Shown here one piece after another: positions 1-8,910 of a stretch of 43,711 nt of DNA (positions within the stretch are counted from its first letter, which is position 1; each line of letters opens with the position of its first letter). The translations under genes were made by a program, and so were the position numbers. Source of the stretch: a bacterium BMS3Abin01 (GTDB taxonomy: Bacteria > Actinomycetota > Thermoleophilia > BMS3ABIN01); contig BDUA01000051.1 of NCBI GenBank assembly GCA_002897715.1, forward strand, positions 1 to 43,711, in the 5' to 3' direction. Under the pieces are notes generated by a model that was not told the origin of the DNA, did no database searches, and saw nothing but the letters and a program-made list of their open reading frames with translations.

Positions 1-1691
1 TGCAATAACTGGCGCTCCAGACGCTTCTGTTCTGTCAGGTCCCTGATGGTGACCAGGCGGACCTGCTGGCCCATGAAGGTGAAGTTGCTGCCTTGAAGCT
101 GGCCGGGGAAGGTGCTGCCGTCCTTCCTCAGGCCCATGGCTTCGTAGGGTTGTTCGTAGCCCGAATCGATATTCGCCGACACGACCTCCCGAGACTCCGG
201 AGCGGAGAAATCAAGGCCGCTCATGCCGATGGCCTCCTCGCTGCTGTATCCGAACATTCTCACGAAAGCGCGGTTCACGTCCAGCAGGATGCCGTCGCGA
301 TGGATGACGATGGCCTCGGTGGTGGCGTCGGAGAGCTTTCTGTAACGTATTTCGCTCTCTCGCAGGGCGTGTTCAGCCGCCAGGCGCTCGCTGACATCGC
401 GGATGAGCCCGACGAAGGCGATGGTATTGCCTCCCGGGTCACGGGCGAAAAAGACATTGGTCTCGCCGGGGAACACGGTGCCATCTTTCCTGCGGTAATT
501 TACTGTTTTGAGGAAGCCGTCCGCCTGGGAACGCTCCTGGAGCGAATCCTCCAGTTTCTGGAATTCCTGTTCCTGTTCGTAAACGGACAGGGTCTGTTTT
601 CCTTTAAGATCGTCCAGCGTATAGCCTAAAAGGCTGGTGAAGGCAGGGTTGAGGTCTATGATTCTGAGTTGGGTGTCGGCGACCAGGATGGCGTCGCGGT
701 TGCCCTCGAACAAACCCCGGTAGCGCTCCTCGCTGGCCCGCTGCAGTTCGAATGAACGGGTCAGTTCGGCACGCGCCCTGAGGGTGAATACGCCATACGC
801 CAGGTCGTTGGCCAGCTCCTGCAGCAGCTCCATCTCGGATTCGTCGAAGGCGTCGCTTTGGTTGGAATAGATGTTCAGAGCGCCGAGAGTCCGGCCCTCA
901 GAGATAAGTGGCAGGGCCAGGGAGGAAGCGTAACCGCGTTCTTTGGCTTCCCGGCGCCAGGGTTCGTATGCCGGGTTACCTGCGATATCGCGCATCAATG
1001 ATGCTTTACCGGTCCTGATGGCGATGCCGGTCGGTCCGTGTCCACGCTTTTCGTCGGACCAGCGGATATCGACCGCGTCCAGATAGCCGTCATCGCAGCC
1101 GCATTGCGCCACGGGGCGGACGCTACGGGTTTCATCATCCTCCGCATAGCCGACCCAGACCATGTGGTAACCGCCGTGCTTGATGATGATCCGGCAGACA
1201 TTATCCAGCATCGCCTGTTCGTCCACGGCGCGTACCACTGCCTGGTTGCACTCGGATAAGACTTTGAGGGAGCGGTTGGCCCGCTCCAGTTCCACTTCGG
1301 ACTGTTTGCGCTCGATAGCGTAGAAGATGGAGCGAGCCAGCATCTTTCCGTCCACATGGCTCTTGACCAGATAGTCCTGGGCCTGCTGTCCGGCCGCCTC
1401 GATGGCGGCGGCCTCGTCCTCATAGCCGGTGAGGATGATAACCGGTATCTCGTTGAACCGGGCCACAGTCCTCCGGAGGGTGTCCAGCCCCATGGAGTCG
1501 GGAAGACCCAGGTCCAGAAGCACCACGTCGATGGTCTCAGCCTCCAGCAGCCCCAATCCGGCGGCCAGGTCGCTGGCATTGATGATCTCAAAACGGTTGC
1601 CGTTGACATCCGCCAGCATATCCTCTATGAGTCGCACGTCACCGGGGTTGTCCTCGACCAGCAATACCTTTGTTCGCATACGGTCACTCAT
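1..1691 (-). CDS. Response regulator receiver - GAF - multi-PAS signalling protein, C-terminus off the left edge
   Basis: Own translation of the - strand from ATG at 1691: MSDRMRTKVLLVEDNPGDVRLIEDMLAD..., then GAF-like (KRGHGPTGIAIRTGKASLMRDI) and PAS repeats (RYRGLFEGNRDAILVADTQLRIIDLNPAF...). No stop in window, so missing from the ORF track. ATGA overlap with the upstream response regulator. Confidence 0.85.
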   Translation of the reverse strand, partial: MSDRMRTKVLLVEDNPGDVRLIEDMLADVNGNRFEIINASDLAAGLGLLEAETIDVVLLDLGLPDSMGLDTLRRTVARFNEIPVIILTGYEDEAAAIEAAGQQAQDYLVKSHVDGKMLARSIFYAIERKQSEVELERANRSLKVLSECNQAVVRAVDEQAMLDNVCRIIIKHGGYHMVWVGYAEDDETRSVRPVAQCGCDDGYLDAVDIRWSDEKRGHGPTGIAIRTGKASLMRDIAGNPAYEPWRREAKERGYASSLALPLISEGRTLGALNIYSNQSDAFDESEMELLQELANDLAYGVFTLRARAELTRSFELQRASEERYRGLFEGNRDAILVADTQLRIIDLNPAFTSLLGYTLDDLKGKQTLSVYEQEQEFQKLEDSLQERSQADGFLKTVNYRRKDGTVFPGETNVFFARDPGGNTIAFVGLIRDVSERLAAEHALRESEIRYRKLSDATTEAIVIHRDGILLDVNRAFVRMFGYSSEEAIGMSGLDFSAPESREVVSANIDSGYEQPYEAMGLRKDGSTFPGQLQGSNFTFMGQQVRLVTIRDLTEQKRLERQLL

Positions 1692-2143
1692 GAGTCGTCC
1701 CCGGAGACTGTCTGGCTTAAGGGTAGCCAGTAGTTGAGGATATGTTCCAGCACCTGCACGTAGTCATCGTAGTTCATCGGTTTGGTGAAGAAGCAATTGG
1801 CGCTCGCTTTGTATAAGGAAGATATGTCATCCAGGGATCGTGACGCGGTCAGCACTACCACGGGTATCGGCTGAAGAACAGCGTCCTGCCGCATTACCTC
1901 CAACATCACGCGGCCGTCCATCTGCGGCAGGTTGAGGTCCAGCAACACCAGGTCGGGTCTTGGCGCTCGGCGGTAATCGCCTTCCCGGTGCAAATAGGCC
2001 AGTGCTTCAGCTCCGCTGGTCTTGATCTCCAGATCAACCGGCATGCCCAACTGGGCCAACGCTTCGCGCGCCAGTCTGATGTCGCCCGGGTTATCCTCCA
2101 CCAGCAGGACATTGAACCTGCGCCTGTGCGGCGAGGCGTTCAC
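1688..2143 (-). CDS. Response regulator, single receiver domain (Rcp1-like)
   Basis: 151 aa: FNVLLVEDNPGDIRLAREAL...PDLVLLDLNLPQMDGRVMLEVMR...VVVLTAS...FFTKPMNYDDY; typical REC motifs. Confidence 0.92.
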   Translation of the reverse strand: MNASPHRRRFNVLLVEDNPGDIRLAREALAQLGMPVDLEIKTSGAEALAYLHREGDYRRAPRPDLVLLDLNLPQMDGRVMLEVMRQDAVLQPIPVVVLTASRSLDDISSLYKASANCFFTKPMNYDDYVQVLEHILNYWLPLSQTVSGDDS

Positions 2144-2310
2144 CGGACGCCGTCTTCAGGTATCTCGTCAACGGCGCCGTGGGCCGTCACGGCATCGACA
2201 AACCGGCGCTCTATGGCCCTGTGATTGTCTCGGAGATCGGTAAGGATGTTAATCGGCACCCCCGCTGCCTTCCGGCAGATGAAACAGTAAACCCAGAACA
2301 TTGTTCATCA

Positions 2311-5013
2311 TCACCGTTCGTTTCCCTGCGTCGGCAAGGTGAAGAAAAAGGTAGAGCCCCTGCCTGGCGTCGATTCGAACCATATGCGGCCACCGTGTCG
2401 TTCCACTATCCGTTTGCAGATGGACAGTCCTATGCCGGTTCCGGGATATTCTTCCCGCCCGTGCAGGCGCTTGAAGATGGTAAAGATATGCTCGCTGTAC
2501 CGGGAGTCGATCCCCAGGCCGTCATCGGCGACGGAGAACAGCCATTCACCGACTGTCTGCTGTGCCGAGACGTGAATCAGCGGCGGTGTCTCTTTATTAT
2601 GGAACTTCAGCGAGTTGCTGATCAGATTCTGGAATACCTGTGTCAGCTGCGAGGCGTCGGCGTGAACGTCGGGCAGGGGGTCGCTGGTTACCCGGGCGCC
2701 ATTGTCGCTGATGGCGGCTTCCAGGTTGGCGAGTGCTGTTTTCAGGATATGGTTACTGTCCACCGGCATAAACGGCTTTCCCTGTGTTTCCACCCGGGAG
2801 AACTCCAGAAGGTCGTTGATCAGTGTCTGCATGCGGCTGGCGCCGTCGGCGGCGAACCAGATGTAATCCCTGGCGTCACTGTCCAGTATCTTCCCGTACC
2901 GTTTTTCGAGTAACTGCACGTAACTGGCGACCATCCGCAACGGCTCCTGGAGGTCATGGGAGGCAACATAAGCAAACTGTTGCAGCTCGGCGTTGGAAGC
3001 CGCCAGCGCGTCGATCAGCTGTTTCTGGGCCTGTTCGGCCGCGATGCGTTCGGAGATATCGGTAAGGATGGAGACGAAATACCCCGGCTGGGGGCTATAT
3101 ATTGAGATGGAGAACCACTTGTCCAGCGGCTGGAAGTAAATCTCGAATTTTTTCTCCCCACCGGTTAACGCAACCTTGTCGTAAATCTTGATCAAGTCCG
3201 GTTGGGCATCCTGAATATCAGGAAAGACCTCAGTGGCCCTTTTGTTCAGGATATCCTCCCGGCTCAACCCGGTGAACCGCTCGAAAGAATCGTTAACCTC
3301 CAGGAACACGGAATCTACCGGCCTGTTTTCCGAATCAGTGAGGATACGATGGAAGGCGAATCCCTCGTTCATGCTTTCGAAGAGGGAACGGTATTTCTTC
3401 TCGCTTTCAATGAGCGCCCTCTCGGTTTTCTTCTGTTCGGTGATATCGAGGATGAAGGCGATGAACGCCGGTTTGAGTTCGTAATCGGAGAGTTGTATGT
3501 GGACTTCCACGTCGTAGCTGGTCCCGTTTTTACGTTGATGGTAAGTAGAGATCAATACGGTTTCCCGCTCGCCGCTGCGGAGCGGTTCCAAAAGCCGCAA
3601 GAATGACTCCGTCGTGAACTCCGGTTTCAGGTCGAGCGGTGTCATCCGGTACAGTTCGTTCATGTCATAACCGAGGTTCTCCCTGGCGCCTCGATTCACC
3701 AGAAGAAAGCGCAGCGTGTCGGCGTCGAAGATGTAGATCTCACTTATGGACGTCTCCAGCATCCGGCCGAAACTTGTTTCGAAGGCTTCGGCCTTTTTCC
3801 GCTCAGAAATGTCCCTGGCCGTGTTGAGGATTACCATGCTTCCGCCGAATTCGATAGGCTTGGTGCTGATCTCCACGGGAAAACCGGTGCCGTCTTTGCT
3901 GCGAAACTTTGACTCGAACACGGCCGAGCTGTTTTTTGACAGCTTCTCCTTGCCGGACCGCAGAACGCCGGCCAATGCAGGATCGACGATATCCGACATG
4001 TCCGAAGACAGGATCTGGTCCTTGCTGTATCCCAGCATATCGGAAGCTGTGGTGTTAACGTCGATGAGGTTGCCATCCGGATCGTTGATAAAGATGGCGT
4101 CGGAAGATGAGTCGAACAGGGTGCGAAGGTTTTCTTCGGCCTCCTGACGCTTCCGCTCGGCGCGGTCGATAGAGCCGCCGATGGATTTGGATATGCGGCC
4201 GATGATAAAGGAGAAGATGATAATGGCAAATATGGCGGTGGAGCCGATGGATAAAGCCGGATTGTCCGGTATCCAGGTACTGAGCGAATAGGTTTCAATG
4301 AAGCCCAACAGCAGGATTATGCCGATGGTGAGCGGCAGGAAGGCACGTAACAGCCGGGACGCGGTCGCATCGCCGACCATGGTGCTGAGGGGCCAGTAAT
4401 CCGGCCCCGCCGACAGGATAATGGATACATCCAGCAGGACAAAAGACAGGGCGGCCAGCAGGGCCATGGGCCGGACGTCACCGCCATACAGCAGGGGAGC
4501 GTTGTAGATATAACCCAGGATGGTGAAGGCTCCCAGGGTTGCCGCCAGAAAGGCGGAAAAAACAGCAACCTTTATTAGCTTACCGTATTTCATGGGCACC
4601 AGGAAGGACATGGTCGCCAGTACGCAGAGGATAAAGCCGGTTCCCGCCAGGGGAGACATGCGCACCGTGGAAATGCCCAGGAACTTGTCGTTGGTCTTGA
4701 ACAGGCTGTATTCGATGCTGGACTGGGTATCGGCGAGATATTCGAAGATCAGGTAGGACAGGAGCAGGAACAGCACCAGCATCAATACCGAGGAAGCGTA
4801 TCTCACCGTTTTTGACGCCGGCCAGACGATGTTGGCGGATACCGTGCCGCCCAGCAGTACGAATGACAGGGCGGCGCCGGGGGCGATGGGAAAATAATCG
4901 CTGGAGACGCTGACCAGAGGACGCCAGGACATCACCCAGCCCAGGTAGGCAAGGACGCCGATCAGCACCATCGTCGCCGAGAAGACAAGCGCTGATTTCT
5001 GGTATTTAGTCAT
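2311..5013 (-). CDS. Membrane multi-PAS sensor histidine kinase
   Basis: 900 aa; N-terminal multi-TM region, PAS repeats, HisKA (LQQFAYVASHDLQEPLRMVASYVQLLEKRYG), HATPase (LISNSLKFHN, DDGLGID, GTGIGLSICKRIVERHGG). Confidence 0.93.
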   Translation of the reverse strand: MTKYQKSALVFSATMVLIGVLAYLGWVMSWRPLVSVSSDYFPIAPGAALSFVLLGGTVSANIVWPASKTVRYASSVLMLVLFLLLSYLIFEYLADTQSSIEYSLFKTNDKFLGISTVRMSPLAGTGFILCVLATMSFLVPMKYGKLIKVAVFSAFLAATLGAFTILGYIYNAPLLYGGDVRPMALLAALSFVLLDVSIILSAGPDYWPLSTMVGDATASRLLRAFLPLTIGIILLLGFIETYSLSTWIPDNPALSIGSTAIFAIIIFSFIIGRISKSIGGSIDRAERKRQEAEENLRTLFDSSSDAIFINDPDGNLIDVNTTASDMLGYSKDQILSSDMSDIVDPALAGVLRSGKEKLSKNSSAVFESKFRSKDGTGFPVEISTKPIEFGGSMVILNTARDISERKKAEAFETSFGRMLETSISEIYIFDADTLRFLLVNRGARENLGYDMNELYRMTPLDLKPEFTTESFLRLLEPLRSGERETVLISTYHQRKNGTSYDVEVHIQLSDYELKPAFIAFILDITEQKKTERALIESEKKYRSLFESMNEGFAFHRILTDSENRPVDSVFLEVNDSFERFTGLSREDILNKRATEVFPDIQDAQPDLIKIYDKVALTGGEKKFEIYFQPLDKWFSISIYSPQPGYFVSILTDISERIAAEQAQKQLIDALAASNAELQQFAYVASHDLQEPLRMVASYVQLLEKRYGKILDSDARDYIWFAADGASRMQTLINDLLEFSRVETQGKPFMPVDSNHILKTALANLEAAISDNGARVTSDPLPDVHADASQLTQVFQNLISNSLKFHNKETPPLIHVSAQQTVGEWLFSVADDGLGIDSRYSEHIFTIFKRLHGREEYPGTGIGLSICKRIVERHGGRIWFESTPGRGSTFFFTLPTQGNER

Positions 5014-5120
5014 ACCTTCTTCGCAGTCGCAGTCCTGATCGCATTATTGATGGAAACCCGGTTATCGCCAGACAGCGGCGGGCTATTAGACTTTCTAACC
5101 TTAATCGAGGAAAAACAAAC

Positions 5121-6347
5121 CTAGGACCGTCTCCGTTTCAGGAGGCGGTAGCCCACCGCTGCCACCAGTACCAGCATCAACGTCACCGGCACTATCACGC
5201 CCAGGGCCATGATGACGAAGTTCACTGTCTGGACCGACAGCCAGCCTGCATACTTGAGCGAAGCCAGGAAACCCCAGTCGGTGCCGTCTCCACCACCCTC
5301 ATCCGCCGGTGCCGCGCTTTCCTCACGCAGCTCAACGGAGATGGTGGCGTAGTCGGCCCTGCTGTCGATGTAGTTGATACGTCCCTGCAGCTGTTCGATC
5401 TGGGACCTTGCCGTATTGATCTCCGCCTGCACCATCAGCATCTCGTCGACGCTGGCAGCCTTCTCCATCAGGCTCAGCAGTGAGTTCTCATATGACTGGG
5501 CATTGCGCAGGCGGCTCTGCAGGTCGACGTATTCAGCGGAAACGTCGTCGCCCGAGACCGTCCGTTTAACGACCTTGCCCAGTTCGTCCAGTTCGGACAT
5601 GGCCCGGGTGAAGTTGTCATCCACGTCGGCGATGCGGATGGTTACCGTGCCCCGGTTTATGGCCTGGTCGTCCCGGGATGCTGTGGTGTCAGCCGAGACT
5701 ACGAAGCCGCCGTACTTCGCCGCCAGCGCCGTAATCTTGCCGTATTTCTCCTGAAACTCACCGTTGGCTACCTCGATCTGGTAGTCGGCCGTCTGGATGA
5801 CCTGCCGTGTAGTGGGTATGACGGCGGCTGCGCCGGCGCCGGACTGCCCTGCTTCCTTGAATGTCTCCGGCGCGCCGGAGACGCCGGCGCTATCATCACC
5901 AGGCTGTATAGAACGGGCGTTGTCGTTCTCCGGGATGCCGGTATTGCCGGCCACGTCGGAACTGATCCCGGTATAGCCGCTGTCCCGTTCCTGCATCAGG
6001 ACGCCTGTGAGCCCGGCCATCCCCAGGCCTAATACCAGCGCCGCTGACAGGGCGGCCACCCGTCTTACAGTGAACCACGGCGGCAGCCAGCGGCCCTGTC
6101 TCTGCCTCACGGTCTTTCCTTGCCCCTTTAAGTGTTCAGTTGTAGTAGCGGCTTCCTGCATTATCTTCCTCTCCATTCTCTGTTCGAACTCCGCTGAAGG
6201 CCGGGGACGATGTTCCCTGAGGTCGCGGGCGAGCCTGAGCATCTGCTCTTTTTCCTCATCCGCGAGCCCTGCAAGGTCGGCCGTCTCGCCGGCCAGCAGC
6301 CGTTCGATGGCGTCCAGGATATGCTGTTGTCCGCTGTTCTCAGTCAT
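5121..6347 (-). CDS. DUF4349 domain-containing membrane protein, possible anti-sigma factor
   Basis: 408 aa; cytoplasmic N-terminal helix-rich part, central TM (VAALSAALVLGLGMAGLTG), DUF4349-like region (RQVIQTADYQIEVANGEFQEKYGKITALAAKYGGFVVSADT...GTVTIRIADVDDNFTRAMSELDELGKVVKRTVSGDDVSAEYVDLQSRLRNAQ), C-terminal TM. 8-bp overlap with the upstream sigma gene. Confidence 0.8.
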   Translation of the reverse strand: MTENSGQQHILDAIERLLAGETADLAGLADEEKEQMLRLARDLREHRPRPSAEFEQRMERKIMQEAATTTEHLKGQGKTVRQRQGRWLPPWFTVRRVAALSAALVLGLGMAGLTGVLMQERDSGYTGISSDVAGNTGIPENDNARSIQPGDDSAGVSGAPETFKEAGQSGAGAAAVIPTTRQVIQTADYQIEVANGEFQEKYGKITALAAKYGGFVVSADTTASRDDQAINRGTVTIRIADVDDNFTRAMSELDELGKVVKRTVSGDDVSAEYVDLQSRLRNAQSYENSLLSLMEKAASVDEMLMVQAEINTARSQIEQLQGRINYIDSRADYATISVELREESAAPADEGGGDGTDWGFLASLKYAGWLSVQTVNFVIMALGVIVPVTLMLVLVAAVGYRLLKRRRS

Positions 6348-6915
6348 TGGCGTTCACGCCCTCAAGCTCTGTTTTCAGTTTCTTTAGAGACCGGTAGAGG
6401 ATAGTACCGGCGTTGGATTCACTTATCTCCAGCAGGTCGGCTATCCGGCGGTTGGTAAGACCGGCGCCGAACTTCAGCGCCAATACCTCATGTTCACGTA
6501 TCTCCAGGTCCGCCAGAGCGGCGGCCAGTTCGCGGCGCATCTCGCTGGCATGTAGCTCCGCCTGCGGATCACCGTCGCCGGAAACGGTGGTGTGCTCATC
6601 CAGCCCGGTGTGGCTATGGCGGCCCTGGCTGCGGAAGTGGTCGCTGATGGCGTTGCGGGCGATGGCATAGAGCCAGGTGGACACGGTGCCGCGCCGGGAA
6701 TCGTAGCCGGGGAATGCCTTGAGCGCCTTCTCGAACACCTGGGACGTGATGTCCTCGGCGGCGGTCCGGTCGCAGACCCGGTAGGCGACGAAGGCATAAA
6801 GCGGCCGGAAATGACGCCGGTAAACTTCCGCGAATGCGGGGGCCTTTGCTTGCGCCTCCTGCTGTTGTCTGCGTTTCAGCCTCATCGTCACCAGTGATTG
6901 TTCCGCTATTGCCAA
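6340..6915 (-). CDS. RNA polymerase sigma factor, ECF (sigma-70 family)
   Basis: 191 aa: FAEVYRRHFRPLYAFVAYRVCDRTAAEDITSQVFEKALKAF...TVSTWLYAIARNAISDHFRS...LEIREHEVLALKFGAGLTNRRIADLLEISESNAGTILYRSLKKLK. Confidence 0.93.
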   Translation of the reverse strand: MAIAEQSLVTMRLKRRQQQEAQAKAPAFAEVYRRHFRPLYAFVAYRVCDRTAAEDITSQVFEKALKAFPGYDSRRGTVSTWLYAIARNAISDHFRSQGRHSHTGLDEHTTVSGDGDPQAELHASEMRRELAAALADLEIREHEVLALKFGAGLTNRRIADLLEISESNAGTILYRSLKKLKTELEGVNAND

Positions 6916-7203
6916 AGCGCTAACCCTCTGGAGTAGTTCGGTCTCACCGGCTTATACGTTGAGCCGGCCAAAGTATCACAGGCGGATATCCGCGTGGGAG
7001 ACTGGATATTCCTAAGGGGTTTATCCGGTACCAAGGGGGGAATCCCCCTATTACGCAGGGGAATGATCGATAATATATTGGACTTTAAGGCCAACCGGGG
7101 CACGAAGGGAGAGAATCCGCCGCCGCCGGCCTTGTCACATGGGATGTTCTGTCTGTGATAAGATACGAAGGCCACGCCGTCGATACACAGGAGGACAATC
7201 CTG

Positions 7204-7572
7204 ATGGACTGGACAGCAATTCTGGAAGCAGCACTGAGCTTCTTTCTCGTAGTTACTGCACTGGCTTTAGCTTACATGTTGCTAAAGGTCGGTGGAACCT
7301 TTTCGCGCCTGAACGTGTTTCTCAAACGGCTGGACGAGGAAGTCATACCGCTGTTGACCAAGTTGCAGGTGACTCTCGACGAGGTCAACAGCAACCTGGA
7401 GAAAGCGGATGACATGATGGGTTCCCTGGTGGACGTCACCGATAGCGTAGAGTCGACTACCAGGGCCGTGCAGATGGCGGTGACCACGCCGGTCAAGAAG
7501 GTCGCCGGCTTTTCCAGTGGAGTCTCTCAGGCCATCTCCACCCTGTTGACCCAGCAGCGGGGGAGGGGTTAG
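7204..7572 (+). CDS. DUF948 domain-containing membrane protein
   Basis: 122 aa: N-terminal TM then VIPLLTKLQVTLDEVNSNLEKADDMMGSLVDVTDSVESTTRAVQ, typical of DUF948 proteins. Confidence 0.75.
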   Translation: MDWTAILEAALSFFLVVTALALAYMLLKVGGTFSRLNVFLKRLDEEVIPLLTKLQVTLDEVNSNLEKADDMMGSLVDVTDSVESTTRAVQMAVTTPVKKVAGFSSGVSQAISTLLTQQRGRG

Positions 7573-7574
7573 AG

Positions 7575-7877
7575 ATGGCCAGACTGCTGTCCGGTATGGG
7601 ATGGATGACGGTCCTGGGCGGTGCGGCGATAGTGGCATTCGCGCAGTACCGCAGCAATCAGACCGGGAAGGATATCGTGACCATAATGCAGAATCTTCCC
7701 CAGGAAATAAAGGAAGCGCAGGCGGAATGGCAACAGCGCCTGCTGACGGCGATGGAGGCAGGCAGGCAGGCTGCCGGGGAGAAGGAGGCGGAGATAGAGC
7801 AGGCACTCTCCGCACAGGAGCATCAATTCTCCGCGCAGGAAACCTACCAGGAGGAAACAGCCGAGGTAAACGTCTGA
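7575..7877 (+). CDS. Small hypothetical protein (YtxH-like context)
   Basis: 100 aa; starts 2 nt after the DUF948 stop; N-terminal hydrophobic segment then charged coiled-coil-like tail. Confidence 0.6.
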   Translation: MARLLSGMGWMTVLGGAAIVAFAQYRSNQTGKDIVTIMQNLPQEIKEAQAEWQQRLLTAMEAGRQAAGEKEAEIEQALSAQEHQFSAQETYQEETAEVNV

Positions 7878-8034
7878 TAAGGATTTTCCGGAAAAGTGCC
7901 TATATTTGGCAGGTTTCGCGGTTGTAGCAGCAGGATGGGCGGAGGCGAGGCGCAAGCAGGGCTTTACGGTTGGGGTTACCACTACTATCGAATCAATTGG
8001 AGACAAGCGCTCCCGGGGCGGGGAGCGAGTATCG

Positions 8035-8910
8035 ATGGAGGTGGACATGAGCACTATATGCTATCCCAGTCAACCTACTAGCAGTGCGTCATACGGGCAC
8101 CATGTGGACGTCGGCCGCCTCAGCGAAAAGGAGCTGTTGACCGCATATTGCCGCCAGGGGGACTCCCGGGCACGCGACGAGTTGATACTGCGGTATCTAC
8201 CCCTTGTTTACGGCGTCTCCCGGCGCTACTGCCAGCGTGGTGAACAGCTGGAAGACCTGGTCCAGGTCGGTTGTATCGGTCTGATCAAGGCCATCGACAG
8301 GTTCGACCTGGACCGCGGCGTGGCCCTCTCCACTTACGCCACTCCCAATATCATCGGCGAGATAAAGCGTTATTTCCGCGACAAGGGCTGGGCGGTGAAG
8401 GTTCCTCGCGGCATGCTGGAGCTCAACATGAAGGTCGAGCAGGTGATGGGTGACCTGGCGGCGGATTTACACCATTCTCCTACAGTCCAGGAGTTGGCGG
8501 AAGCGGTGGAGGCGACGCCTGAGCAGGTGATGGAAGCGATCGAAGCCGGGCGCTCGCGCAATTCGTTCTCGCTGGATCATGCCCTGGGGTTCGGCGACGG
8601 CGACGAACAGAGGATGCCGCTGGAGACCATCGGCGATGATGATGAAGGTTTCGAAAAGGCGGAACTGCGTATAATCCTGGAGCCGGGGTTCGCGCGTCTG
8701 AGCGAGCGTGAGCGGCATATTCTTCATCAGAGGTTTTTCGAGGGCTTGACTCAATCGCAAATAGCGGCGAACATAGGTGTATCACAGATGCATGTATCCC
8801 GCCTGATACGGAGAGCTCTCGTCAAGGTGCACGCGGAGATTTCCAGGCGGGAAAGAAAGGAGTTTGTAAGACCGTTTGAAAAGTTTCGAGATCCGCTCAA
8901 GCTTCCGTGA
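8035..8910 (+). CDS. RNA polymerase sigma factor, SigB/SigF/SigG family
   Basis: Within ORF 7906..8910; likely start MEVDMSTIC. LSEKELLTAYCRQGDSRARDELILRYLPLVYGVSRRYCQRGEQLEDLVQVGCIGLIKAIDRFDLDRGVALSTYATPNIIGEIKRYFRDKGWAVKVPR; C-terminal HTH LTQSQIAANIGVSQMHVSRLIRRAL. Confidence 0.93.
   Translation: MEVDMSTICYPSQPTSSASYGHHVDVGRLSEKELLTAYCRQGDSRARDELILRYLPLVYGVSRRYCQRGEQLEDLVQVGCIGLIKAIDRFDLDRGVALSTYATPNIIGEIKRYFRDKGWAVKVPRGMLELNMKVEQVMGDLAADLHHSPTVQELAEAVEATPEQVMEAIEAGRSRNSFSLDHALGFGDGDEQRMPLETIGDDDEGFEKAELRIILEPGFARLSERERHILHQRFFEGLTQSQIAANIGVSQMHVSRLIRRALVKVHAEISRRERKEFVRPFEKFRDPLKLP

Noticed and set aside
2179-2913. 244-aa + strand ORF antisense to the histidine kinase
   Set aside because: Opposite conserved HATPase/HisKA coding sequence.
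7890-8034. SigB-type promoter (GTTT-N-GGGTAT) before the SigB/F-like gene
   Set aside because: GTTTCG is present but no GGGTAT-like -10 at correct spacing.
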